From: Hyaloperonospora brassicae
Lineage: Eukaryota; Oomycota; Peronosporomycetes; Peronosporales; Peronosporaceae
DNA length: 64,000 bases
Direction of reading: 5' to 3'
Assembly: GCA_947650285.1 (NCBI GenBank)
Contig: CANTFL010000496.1
Location: 1-64,000, forward strand
The translations under genes and the position numbers were made by a program. How positions within the stretch are numbered: position 1 is the first letter of the stretch; every line of letters begins with the position of its first letter. Positions 40,729-51,397 of the stretch are shown one piece after another. The notes under the pieces were generated by a model, which was given only the letters and a program-made list of their open reading frames with translations, was not told the DNA's origin and did not search any database.

Positions 40729-40768
40729 TTGCTGCGGAGAGCGTGAATGAAGTAGTGAGTGATGAGTG
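40729..40768 (-). promoter_or_regulatory. Promoter block of pectate lyase gene B
   Basis: Same sequence as the gene C block at 44250-44288, about 90-125 bp before the ATG. Confidence 0.5.
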
Positions 40769-41895
40769 TTTGCGGGCGGTATTCGGCGATCGCTGCCAGG
40801 ACTGCCAGGGATGCCAGGTAGAGCTAGCGCATCCGTTATTGAACAGCCACGTCAAGCCGAAGAAGTCGCATCGTGGGTAGCGGTAAAATGAATGCTGTCG
40901 AGCACCTTTTCCGAATGACCAGCTACTGACGCACGCACGCACGAGTTACAGCTATTCTACGATCACGTCTGATAGGTTCGACGAGGAATTCGTATGGCTG
41001 GTAAGCACGGTTGACCACACATATCGGAAGGAGCTGGCCTTGCAGTGCCATATGCCAGCTTCTGACGCCGTGAGTGAACGAACAACGACACGTCAACCCA
41101 TCGTGCAACAGTGAATGTGAAAGCAGCGTGAACGCAGCAAATACGACGTGGGGCGTATAGACTGCAAGCGTGTGTACGTCGTAATGCATCGTTCCACGTT
41201 TCGATACGTTAAACCACGACCTTGTGCGAACCAGCATATGAACGTCTCGGACTCTCGCACGCATGGCGAATGTTCATTCGCGAGTCAGATGGACGAAGAG
41301 CAGATGGTGTCGACAAAAGCACGGTCGCGAAGATGGCGTCAACGGTAGCACGTCGCGAAGTTGGCCCGATCAGAACAGAGCGCACATCGTCATGTGTCTT
41401 ACAAGCCCCTGTACCTGGTGTGCTGGACTTCGGTCATACAACTTCTTGCTCACATCCGCAGACCAGCTGAATAGACGATGGCATTTGGTCTTTCTAACCG
41501 CACTTAGATTGTGCATCGTGCATCACACTGCACAGCATCGATGTTTGGTTGAAACGTCCAGGACATATGTCTCGATCAAACTCGCCAAGCGGTTTTCGGG
41601 CATGCGGGTTTTCCGACTTGTTGCTTCTCGTCGGCGGGATCAATGGAACCCTCCGCCGATATCACGACCCGAGATATCTCCAGCCCTTTAGCCGCACTTC
41701 ATTGAGTTTGTGTCAGTCAGTGCACCCCGCTTTTGCAAAAAGAACATCTATATCTTGATTAGGCAGATGCAGCGCGTATAGACGAAATGTCCAACATCCG
41801 AACAGGTCCGTTTTGTGTAGACATGTCAGTCAACATAGAGGAGCAAGTTCTGGAGCCCGCCCTTGGATGCACCTTGGATAGAGGACAGGTACTCC

Positions 41896-41976
41896 TGTCC
41901 AGAGAATGGAGTCAAGTACTAGATACTCACGTTCCTGTCCAGAGAAAGGGAGTCAAGCTCTGGATACTCACGTACC
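41896..41976. repeat. 40-bp VNTR, two copies
   Basis: Two copies, as at 34821-34901. Confidence 0.8.
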
Positions 41977-43417
41977 GATTTCGGTTGATTGGAGTTGGCT
42001 GATGGAGATGGGTCGTGCATTGTGAGGTGTACCAACCACAGTGGTGCCGTGTTCGTTTTGCGATGCAGCAGTTCGTTCGTGCTGATGATGTGTGGACGAA
42101 AAAGGCTGAGAGGAGTAAGAGGCGAGGAATGGTGTTGCCTGTGCAAAGAGCACAACACAAATACAGCAGCTACAGCAAGCGACAACAAAACAACAAACAC
42201 CAACAGCAACAACCTTACAACCAACAAGAACAACAATACAACCCAAAACAACAACAACCGGATCACCTCCACCACCAACAGACCTGGCGAAAGCAACCGA
42301 CGACAAGAAACTGATCGAGGAAGAGGAGAAGGTTGGGAGATTTCGCCGCTGTCGAGTGGGGATGGTAACGCTTAGCTTCTCACGTTTTCTTTTGTTTCAA
42401 TACGATGGATGAGTAAAGCAATACCAACGTCAATCTCGCCGTCTTAGTGCTACTTCATTGTTTTGTCAATAAGTGAGTAGTAAGGACTGCATGCGTGCGA
42501 CCTCGGACCACAGCATGCTTGTCGACTTTATTTCGAGTCCTCCGCGAGATACTAGCTTGGACCACAGTACAGCCATTATGTGTGGAGAAGGACGCGCTTG
42601 GCTCTAAGGCCTTCTTGCTGTCGTACACCTAGCTCTCACATCTGCAGTGTCACACATGAACGAGCGATAATGACACCTGAAGACGCAGACTATTTCAATC
42701 AGCCAACGTCAACTCACTCGGCACATCATCTTCTCATACGAGCGTTTGCTGCGGTTGCGCAATCGAAGAGGAGGTAACATGAATGTTACCCCCCCCCTCG
42801 GTTTGATGAATTCCGGTGCAGCCAAAATTTGGTAAAATGCTGGTGGTGGTGGTGCTTCTGACGGTGGTGCTCCAATTGCAAAAGGTGCCGAGGTTGTGAC
42901 GCCGGAGGTTTGAGGCCTTCGACACTGCAAAGCGCAGATCATTTGCTTCCTTGCACGATTTTCCCTTGGCCGCTTTTGTGCGAACCATCTGCGTGCGGGT
43001 GTGTGCGTGAACTTCAGACAGAAAGAGCAAGAGCCACACCGAAGAAAGTGGCTGTCGAGAAGTTTCGTTTTACCTTTTCCGCACAAAGAACGGATCGTTT
43101 TATTTTTTTCCTTCGAGCTTGCAATCCTGTGCGAATCAGCGAGTTTGTTCGGTATTTGCAGCACACGTCGCTGCCAAAGCTGCCGAAATGACATGACAGC
43201 TCTGAGAGGAGCGCTCAGCATCGAAAGGCAGGACGGACACGACTTCACAACGATGTGACGGCGTCACGTGCAACATCTGGGCGTAGCAGACAAAACGAAC
43301 AGACCAGTCCTTCATACGGGTTCCCTCCGATCTCTATTCGATACACTGCAACACTACAACACTACAACTTCAACGATGACGCTCATGACATACACATTCC
43401 AGGTCAGCATAGTTCCT

Positions 43418-44158
43418 TCACACATACGTGACGCTACTGGGCGAGTAGTTGCAGGACGTGCGCGAGGCGCCCGTGCCGACCGAACACACTTCGACTTTCT
43501 TGCCCTTGATCTTGATCCCCCCAACCGTGACCTTGTCGCCCTCGTTCTGCGTCACGAGTCTCACGCGACCGTTGACGGCAAACACGTTCTTGAGGCTGAT
43601 GGCGACACCCTTGTTGCCGCAATCGCCGCACATGCGGCAGAATGTACCGTAGTTCACCGCATAGAACCCCTCGATGATCAACGAACCGTAGCCGTTGTGC
43701 TGCACCACCTTGTCGGCAGCCGAGCGCGCACCGCCGCCGATCACTCTCGTCACGCTGCTTTTTGAACCGCCTTTGATGCTCAGCGCGTCCTCGCATACAG
43801 CATCCCACCACACGTTGACGATATTGCCACCCCCCTCGCAGTGCACGCCCTCCATTTGATCGATACCAATGATCGCGTTCTTGAGTGTACCGCCTTCCTG
43901 GACAACGAAGACGGCGTTTCGCCAGCTACTCTCCATGCCGCCACGGCACTTGACGTTTGAGCGCTGGTACGTCTTCATCTTGCCATCGAAGACCTCGCCC
44001 TTCTTGACCGTGTACGGCGCTGCAAACTTTACATCGCCTTGGCTACTGGGCCATGCTCCATTCGGCATGGGAGCCGCCTCGGCGCGCATGGAGACAGCCG
44101 AAGTCACGGCCGCACTCGCAGCAAACACAAGCGCGACGAACGAAATGGCATTGACCAT
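43418..44158 (-). CDS. Secreted pectate lyase, PL3 family, intact gene C (246 aa)
   Basis: Would cleave de-esterified pectin (polygalacturonate) by beta-elimination outside the cell, normally with calcium. Residues 1 to about 21 are a signal peptide ([21 protein letters not shown]). The mature enzyme has PL3 hallmarks: [14 protein letters not shown] (30-44), [18 protein letters not shown] (80-98), [16 protein letters not shown] (115-131) with the acidic cluster expected to bind calcium, DKVVQHNGYGSL (149-160), and several Cys that probably pair. Length is normal for compact oomycete PL3 enzymes. This is the only full frame in the minus array; it has six G where A and B have five. The ATG is fixed by the signal peptide and by agreement with the plus-strand paralogs. 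Confidence 0.93.
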   Translation of the reverse strand: MVNAISFVALVFAASAAVTSAVSMRAEAAPMPNGAWPSSQGDVKFAAPYTVKKGEVFDGKMKTYQRSNVKCRGGMESSWRNAVFVVQEGGTLKNAIIGIDQMEGVHCEGGGNIVNVWWDAVCEDALSIKGGSKSSVTRVIGGGARSAADKVVQHNGYGSLIIEGFYAVNYGTFCRMCGDCGNKGVAISLKNVFAVNGRVRLVTQNEGDKVTVGGIKIKGKKVEVCSVGTGASRTSCNYSPSSVTYV

Positions 44159-44249
44159 GGCTGGCAGTCAGGTTTTGATGAGCTGCAAACGACGTTTGTG
44201 GTCGGTAGGTCGGTCGGTTGTTTGGCTCGTTGGTTGGGTGGTTGGTTGG

Positions 44250-44288
44250 TTGCTGCGGAGAGCGTGAATGAAGTAGTGAGTGATGAGT
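44250..44288 (-). promoter_or_regulatory. Conserved promoter / initiator-like block of pectate lyase gene C
   Basis: On the minus strand this reads TCACTCACTACTTCATTCAC followed by GCTCTCCGCAGCA, about 95-130 bp before the ATG. The plus-strand paralogs have TCACTCATTGCTCCATTCAC then GCTCTTCGCAGCA at a similar distance. The CTCATT…CATTC shape resembles the oomycete initiator plus flanking-promoter motif, so it probably marks the transcription start. Confidence 0.5.
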
Positions 44289-45426
44289 GTTTGCGGGCGG
44301 TATTCGGCGATCGCTGCCAGGACTGCCAGGGATGCCAGGTAGAGCTAGCGCAACCGTTATTGAACAGCCACGTCAAGACGAAGAAGTCGCATCGTGGGTA
44401 GCGGTAAAATGAATGCTGTCGAGCACCTTTTCCGAATGACCAGCTACTGACGCGCGCACGCACGAGTTACAGCTATTCTACGATCACGTCTGATAGGTTC
44501 GACGAGGAATTCGTATGGCTGGTAAGCACGGTTGACCACACATATCGGAAGGAGCTGGCCTTGCAGTGCCATATGCCAGCTTCTGACGCCGTGAGTGAAC
44601 GAACAACGACACGTCAACCCATCGTGCAGCAGTGGATGTGAAAGCAGCGTGAACGCAGCAAATACGACGTGGGGCGTATAGACTGCAAGCGTGTGTACGT
44701 CGTAATGCATCGTTCCACGTTTCGATACGTTAAACCACGACCTTGTGCGAACCAGCATATGAACGTCTCGGACTCTCGCACGCATGGCGAATGTTCATTC
44801 GCGAGTCAGATGGACGAAGAGCAGATGGCGTCGACAAAAGCACGGTCGCGAAGATGGCGTCAACGGTAGCACGTCGCGAAGTTGGCCCGATCAGAACAGA
44901 GCGCACATCGTCATGTGTCTTACAAGCCCCTGTACCTGGTGTGCTGGACTTCGGTCATACAACTTCTTGCTAACATCCGCAGACCAGCTGAATAGACGAT
45001 GGCATTTGGTCTTTCTAACCGCACTTAGATTGTGCATCGTGCATCACACTGCACAGCATCGATGTTTGGTTGAAACGTCCAGGACATATGTCTCGATCAA
45101 ACTCGCCAAGCGGTTTTCGGGCATGCGGGTTTTCCGACTTGTTGCTTCTCGTCGGCGGAATCAATGGAACCCTCCGCCGATATCACGACCCGAGATATCT
45201 CCAGCCCTTTAGCCGCACTTCATTGAGTTTGTGTCAGTCAGTGCACCCCGCTTTGCAAAAAGAACATCTATATCTTGATTAGGCAGATGCAGCGCGTATA
45301 GACGAAATGTCCAACATCCGAACAGGTCCGTTTTGTGTAGACATGTCAGTCAACATAGAGGAGCAAGTTCTAGAGCCCGCCCTTGGATACACATTGGATG
45401 CACCTTGGATCCAGGACAGGTACTCC

Positions 45427-45547
45427 TGTCCAGGGAATGGAGTCAAGTGCTAGATACTCACGTTCCTGTCCAGAGAATGGAGTCAAGTACTAGATACTCA
45501 CGTTCCTGTCCAGAGAAAGGGAGTCAAGCTCTGGATACTCACGTACC
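45427..45547. repeat. 40-bp VNTR, three copies
   Basis: Three copies, as at 38341-38461, preceded by a small extra duplication of ATTGGATGCACC-type sequence at about 45385-45410. Confidence 0.8.
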
Positions 45548-46993
45548 GATTTCGGTTGATTGGAGTTGGCTGATGGAGATGGGTCGTGCATTGTGAGGTG
45601 TACCAACCACAGTGGTGCCGTGTTCGTTTTGCGATGCAGCAGTTCGTTCGTGCTGATGATGTGTGGACGAAGAAGGCTGAGAGGAGTAAGAGGCGATGAA
45701 TGGTGTTGCCTGTGCAAAGAGCACAACACAAATACAGCAGCTACAGCAAGCGACAACAAAACAACAAACACCAACACCAACAACCTTACAACCAACAAGA
45801 GCAACAATACAACCCAAAACAACAACAACCGGACCACCTCCACCACCAACAGACCTGGCGAAAGCGACCGACGACAAGAAACTGATCGAGGAAGAGGAGA
45901 AGGTTGGGAGCTTTCGCCGCTGTCAAGTGGGGATGGTAACGCTTAGCTTCTCACGTTTTCTTTTGTTTCAATACGATGGATGAGTAAAGCAATATCAACG
46001 TCAATCTCGCCGTCTTAGTGCTACTTCATGGTTTTGTCAATAAGTGAGTAGTAAGGACTGCATGCGTGCGACCTCGGACCACAGCATGCTTGTCCACTTT
46101 ATTTCGAGTCCTCCGCGAGATACTAGCTTGGACCACAGTACAGCCATTATGTGTGGAGAAGGACGCGCTTGGCTCTAAGGCCTTCTTGCTGTCGTACACC
46201 TAGCTCTCACATCTGCAGTGTCACACATGAACGAGCGATAATGACACCTGAAGACGCAGACTATTTCAATCAGCCAACGTCAACTCACTCGGCACAGCAT
46301 CTTCTCATACGATCGTTTGCTGCGGTTGCGCAATCGAAGAGGAGGTAACATGAATGTTACCCCCCCCCCTCGGTTTGATGCATTCCGGTGCAGCCAAAAT
46401 TTGGTAAAATGCTGGTGGTGGTGGTGCTTCTGACGGTGGTGCTCCAATTGCAAAAGGTGCCGAGGTTGTGACGCCGGAGGTTTGAGGCCTTCGACACTGC
46501 AAAGCGCAGATCATTTGCTTCCTTGCACGATTTTCCCTTGGCCGCTTTTGTGCGAACCATCTGCGTGCGGGTGTGTGCGTGAACTTCAGACAGAAAGAGC
46601 AAGAGCCACACAGAAGAAAGTGGCTGTCGAGAAGTTTCGTTTTACCTTTTCCGCACAAAGAACGGATCGTTTTATTTTTCCTTCGAACTTGCAATCCTGT
46701 GCGAATCAGCGAGTTTGTTCGGTATTTGCAGCACACATCGCTGCCAAAGCTGCCGAAATGACATGACAGCTCTGAGAGGAGCGCTCAGCATCGAAAGGCA
46801 GGACGGACACGACTTCACAACGATGTGACGGCGTCACGTGCAACATCTGGGCGTAGCAGACAAAACGAACAGACCAGTCCTTCATACGGGTTTCCACCGA
46901 TCTCTATTCGATACACTGCAACACGGCAACACTACAACTTCAACGATGACGCTCATGACATACACATTCCAGGTCAGCATAGTTCCTTCACAA

Positions 46994-47570
46994 GGTAAGC
47001 TAGCCTTTAATGGATGTGATTTTAGTCCAGATCTCATCGCTTTAGTTTATAAGCACAAAGTTGATCCGAAAAAGATGGACTTATCACTTGTTATAGTTTT
47101 CATCGCAAATATGGATCATTCAGATTGGAAGATGCGTATGCCAACAAGAATTGATTATAAAAACATTTGGAGGAAAGCTATCTGCGTACGCCGCCACAGT
47201 ATACCCTATGATAAAATGACTACCGGCGTTAGTCGATTTGTCTGCTATTGGTGAATACTCGCTCGAGTGAAATCCTTCATGTCGGGCATGTCCAACATTT
47301 CACCGAAACTAGGCGTTGAAACGTGAGGTAGCCCCATTCCATGATACCGTTCGGTCAGTTCTTAGGGAAGCATACAGCATCTTGTAGACAACTTCACGTC
47401 GACAGCGACTCGATCTGCAGATCTAGTGGACTTTGTTCCGTCAAAAGGCTACCTGAAAGCAAGCTTTTTATATTCAGGCTTCCACATCACTTCATAAATA
47501 ATCAGCGTATCTTGCCATGTCGCTAAATGTTTATTATCTATATAATGAAAATGCTGTCGAAAGTCAGTTT
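46994..47570 (+). other. Array right flank with an unrecognised open segment
   Basis: From 46994 a plus frame continues out of the array sequence for about 85 codons to 47254 (…KLAFNGCDFSPDLIALVYKHK…). Its spacing (LVYKHKVDPKKMDLSLVIVF) is loosely like the stretch before the YVDD box of Copia reverse transcriptases, but YVDD is absent. I treat it as a possible retroelement remnant. The rest of the segment shows nothing. Confidence 0.25.
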
Positions 47571-47850
47571 TTTTTGGCAGGCTCAGCCGGTACGTTAGAT
47601 GTGCGAACGACCTGTGGACGCCTTCTTCTATTCGGACTGCACATCATTAAACGTTCGAGACTGACATCCCACGCGGCGGTCACTGTTTTATCCCGATACT
47701 TTCGATCTCAACCAGTCCAAATAGCCCTTACCATTCGTTTGGGAGGATCATGATCCTCAGAGGACATATTCGGCAGGACCGAGGTTTCTAAGTGGTATAA
47801 TATGGCGAGTGTGCCACACATTTGTCAAAAGATCTGGCCTGTGTCTTAAA
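47571..47850 (+). repeat. Old repeat remnant, plus-strand copy
   Basis: Translated LAGSAGTLDVRTTCGRLLLF…GLHIIKRSRLTSHA resembles the minus-strand translation at about 55660-55960 (LAGTAGINIARTTW…VLHIDYRSWLTSNA). The match continues at DNA level to GAGTGTGCCACACA against GAGTGTGTCACACA. The two lie in opposite orientations and are strongly diverged. A decayed retroelement protein is likely but unproven. Confidence 0.4.
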
Positions 47851-49155
47851 GTCATCTATGCCCTCTCCAATTACCGTAAAGGTAGTTGCGTACTCATAGA
47901 GAACAATAGACAAATCGAATTTGGGCTGCCCTCTCACATTGTTCGATGACACTGATGAGATATTGTACTAATTCAGTTTTACTATATGCATCCGACCTCC
48001 AATGGGGTAAAAGAGGACAAAATTCAAACTGCCCTTGCCGTCGATAGCGTACATGACCTTTTCGGCAGCAATAATCAGGAAAATTCTGTAGACGTTTTAT
48101 AAATTCAGGGTCGCACCCCTATCACAAAGGCCACCGATAAAGGTTCATAATACCCATCGCACACATTAATCAATATATGATACCGATACTGCTCATTCCA
48201 GCTACCTGTTTTACATCTCTATAAAAGTACAACGATCGAAGTAAGTAGGGTAGCTCCCATCTTGGCTTATGATACATGTAGCAAAAACAATGTCGGATCG
48301 CGCACACAACGTAGGACATCAATGGTCCCATTTAATAGTTAAAATTTAGTGTCTTATCCGTCAAAGTCTTTCGTTATCTTTCGATATCTTGCTAATTTTC
48401 TTGCCTTCTTTCTCATTAGGTTACACTGCCATGCGCTGCAACAACGTTGACATGCATTAAGTCTTGTTTCATATAGTACTCATTAGGATTGTTCTAATAT
48501 TAACTTGCTTAAACTGACCATATAAACAATTATATTATGTTCATTTAATATCATGATCTTACAAGTGACAAGAGACTTACTGTCATCATGACTGACCTCC
48601 ACCAGTATATTCGCTACCGCCTTGTTCTCGACATAAAAAACGCATGAGCATAGCTACCGCGCTACTTTGAAAATAACTAAATGTACGCCCAAAATATTCG
48701 GCCTTTTTAATATAGTCGAAAGAGGTACTATCCAAAAAGCACTTGTTAAGTTAAAAGAATACATTTAACCGTCATAAAGATTAAAAATCTCCGAGTAAAG
48801 TTGGTATAACGAGATCGTACGCCAAAAAAAATGAATATTGCTTGCGTTTTTCCACATCAAATTTTGATGCGACTTTCGCCTTATTCAATCCCATGCTACC
48901 AAAAATGCCTGCATAAGCTCATCAAGTGTGATAATCAACACTCCAGTGAACTCACACTATCGGGTGGACGCTGAAGCTTCACGCGCTTATAAGGATTGTT
49001 GACATAGTGTATGCCAACTAGAAAGGATACGGACGCCTTATCAGAACCCTCATTCTTGTCATCAGACTTCAGCGGTCCCGTCCAATAAGTCGGCCGGCTT
49101 GTCAATCGACAGATATTACCATATAAAAATATATTATATTGTCCTTTACACAATA
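47851..49155. other. AT-rich intergenic DNA, nothing recognised
   Basis: No open frame above 72 codons and no repeat or RNA feature was identified up to the left edge of the direct duplication. Confidence 0.55.
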
Positions 49156-50190
49156 ACTGACCATCGCCACTGGCGACGGTACGCCGAACAACGGCTGTCG
49201 GATGCGTACCTCAACTATGCATGCGCTACGAGGCTTATCGATGGACCCACACGCATGATTTGGCTTTTTACGTATCCGCTCACTTTGCATCCAAACCAGC
49301 TGCTGTGCTTATCGTTCGTCTTTTTCGCTCTATTCAAGAATTACCACACCAAAACAATGATGCAATGACCGCAGGCGGCTTAGGAAAACCCGAAAGCTTC
49401 AGAAGCCTGGGTCTAAATATGGACCTAGATCTGGCCATCCTGGTGCTGATCGCATAGCCCGTCTACCATTTGCAATATGCTGGAGCTCCGGAAGAAAGTA
49501 TGCACGTGAAAAGGACAAGTGCCTTTCGTTAGACAGTCATCCGAGGCCGTGGGTACGAGTTGGTACAACTAAGGCACGACACAACAGATGGAAAGCATTC
49601 GTAGGGCACATGATGACTTGCCCGCCTAGTTGCGTGGTCAGCCCCTCGCGACTGTGCTACTGTAGATGCCACCTGCTTTTTGTGCACATCCAAGTCGCGA
49701 ATAGAATTCCGCAGGCTCGAGGAAAAAGCGGCATGAAATGCACACAAGCAGCGCCGACTAGTGCCGGGGAATAGCGTACCAACACGTAATCGAGCGTGAA
49801 AGATCTGCAGGCGCTTACTATCCCGTCCTATATGCTGCTATGCTACTCTTACATCTAGTGTCGGAATGTTTTAGAGGCGAATGGTTCTCGGTCCATTGGC
49901 GACGCCGTGAGCCGGCATCTGCTCGTGAGAGTGGATGTAAGCTCTCACGGATGTGTACGTTTCATCTGTGCTTGTCGTCTTTTCGGATCTGTTGCAGAAT
50001 CTAACACCCGTCAGTACAACAGCAAGTTGTGCGCACGTCAGCAGCCGAACCTTCGGAACGTACTCGATGGCTGAAACTTCATAGGAGGCGGCGGCACTAT
50101 GTTCTTCGGTTCCACGTGGTTCGATCACTGATGCTCTATCTAGACACGGGAAGAACTCCAGCAGCGATCACTAAAATTCACCTACACGCT

Positions 50191-50228
50191 CGTCACTCAT
50201 TGCTCCATTCACGCTCTTCGCAGCAAGC
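50191..50228 (+). promoter_or_regulatory. Conserved promoter / initiator-like block
   Basis: Reads TCACTCATTGCTCCATTCAC then GCTCTTCGCAGCA, 62-99 bp before the ATG at 50290. It closely matches the minus-array block at 44250-44288 and resembles the oomycete initiator motif. Confidence 0.5.
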
Positions 50229-50289
50229 ATAGAACCGATCGACCGACTACGAACATCCTTTGCTGATCGACAGAACATACGTGCAAACC

Positions 50290-51114
50290 ATGGTGAATGT
50301 CGTTTCACTCGCCGCACTGGCGCTTGCCACGACGATTGCCGTCGCTTTGGGTGACTCGATACCTGCCGTGTCTTTGGGTGACTCGGTACCTGTCGTGTCT
50401 TTGAATGCCTCCATGCGTGCCGTGTCTTTGAGTGCCTCCATTCGTGCCGAGGTGGCTCCTATGCCGAATGGAGCATGGCCCACAAGCCAAGGCGATGTAT
50501 ACTTCGAAGAGCCCTATACGGTCAAGAAGGGCGAGGTATACGATGGCGAGATGAAGACGTACCAGCTCTCGAACGTCAAGTGCCGTGGCGACACGGAGAG
50601 TGGCTGGCAAAACGCCGTCTTCGTTGTCGAGGCCGGCGGTACACTCAAGAACGCGATCATTGGTACGGATCAAATGGAGGGATCGCACTGCGACGATGGT
50701 GATTGCCTTTACGAAAACGTGTGGTGGGATGACGTGTGCGAGGACGCGCTGAGCATCAAGGGCGGTTCAGAAAGAAGCGTGACGAGAGTGATTGGCGGAG
50801 GTGCGCGCTCAGCCAGCGACAAGGTGGTGCAGCACAACGGCTACGGTTCTTTGTTCATTGAGGGGTTCTATGTGGAGAACTACAGTCAATTCTACCGCTC
50901 ATGCGGCAATTGTGGCAACAAGGATGTCAAGATCAGCATCAAGAACTTGTTTGTCGTCGACGGTCGCGTGAGAATCGTGACGCAGAACAAGGGCGACGAG
51001 GTCACGATCAAGAACGTCAAGATCAAGGGCAACAAGGTCGAAGTGTGTTCGGTCGGCACGGGCGCTTCGCGCACGCCCTGCCGCTACTCGCCTAGTAACG
51101 TCACGTATGTGTGA
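50290..51114 (+). CDS. Secreted pectate lyase, PL3 family, with repeat pro-region (274 aa)
   Basis: Plus-strand paralog of the minus array. The ATG at 50290 is chosen because it starts the signal peptide (MVNVVSLAALALATTIAVA) and aligns with [12 protein letters not shown] in gene C; a longer frame to 50260 has no ATG. Residues 19-54 form four nine-residue repeats of the type SLGDSVPVV / SLNASMRAV / SLSASIRAE. The PL3 domain follows: [43 protein letters not shown] and CSVGTGASRTPC. Compared with gene C it has an extra Cys and one more residue before NVWWD (HCDDGDCLYEN). The frame is intact, and the enzyme would act on plant pectin outside the cell. Confidence 0.94.
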   Translation: MVNVVSLAALALATTIAVALGDSIPAVSLGDSVPVVSLNASMRAVSLSASIRAEVAPMPNGAWPTSQGDVYFEEPYTVKKGEVYDGEMKTYQLSNVKCRGDTESGWQNAVFVVEAGGTLKNAIIGTDQMEGSHCDDGDCLYENVWWDDVCEDALSIKGGSERSVTRVIGGGARSASDKVVQHNGYGSLFIEGFYVENYSQFYRSCGNCGNKDVKISIKNLFVVDGRVRIVTQNKGDEVTIKNVKIKGNKVEVCSVGTGASRTPCRYSPSNVTYV

Positions 51115-51397
51115 AGCAAAAGTGCTTGCGATGTGTATGTCATTAGCGTTACCATTGATGTTTTGTAGTGTTGTTTCATCGTATCCAATAGAGATTCGGT
51201 GGAAACCCGTATGTATGCCTGGTATGTTCTTTTTGTCTGCGACGGCGAGGTTTCGTGCGCAAATTGATGCGTCTTCGTGGGGTAGTGCGAGAAGTGCTCG
51301 TTTCTAGGTGAAGCAATCCTTTCAAAATCTTTGTAAGCATGTGTATCGCGAATGACAAACGGAGCAATCAACAGCACGTTGTAAGCATTCAGCGGAC

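Larger units (their letters stand above)
40642..43417. other. Upstream region of gene B
   Basis: Third copy of the noncoding unit. The simple tract next to the start codon is slightly shorter (one GGTT fewer). The VNTR at 41896-41976 has two copies. No gene is supported. Confidence 0.6.
33554..46993 (-). repeat. Tandem array of pectate lyase gene units (about 3.5 kb each)
   Basis: Four near-identical promoter-to-gene segments follow one another. Equivalent start codons lie at 33564, 37082, 40641 and 44158, so periods are 3518, 3559 and 3517 bp. Each unit holds a minus-strand gene of about 740 bp and about 2.77 kb of upstream DNA. Much of the length difference comes from a 40-bp VNTR. The array ends on the right at 46993, where the repeat match stops within the stop codon of what would be the next gene. 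Unequal crossing-over is the simplest origin. Confidence 0.92.
44159..46993. other. Upstream region of gene C, right end of the array
   Basis: Fourth copy of the noncoding unit. It includes the promoter block, a three-copy VNTR (45427-45547) plus a local TTGGATACACATTGGATGCACC duplication, the CAACAA tract and a slightly longer C homopolymer. The repeat match ends at 46993, after CCTTCACA, within the expected stop codon of the next gene; beyond it the sequence is unrelated. Confidence 0.6.
49156..51397 (+). repeat. 2242-bp direct duplication, left copy
   Basis: Begins ACTGACCATCGCCACTGG and ends GCATTCAGCGGAC. The right copy is at 53196-55437, 4040 bp away, with the same length and about five substitutions that I could see. 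Each copy carries one pectate lyase gene with about 1.1 kb of upstream and 0.28 kb of downstream DNA. No inverted ends or target duplication were seen, so this is a segmental duplication rather than a transposon. Confidence 0.93.

Noticed and set aside
47000..47254. Array-edge frame as a Copia reverse transcriptase
   Set aside because: Spacing is suggestive, but the YVDD box and all neighbouring motifs are missing, so it is kept only as a possible remnant.
50260..50289. Ten-residue N-terminal extension of the plus-strand pectate lyase
   Set aside because: It starts with TTG and precedes a good signal peptide at the ATG 50290, which also aligns with the paralogs.
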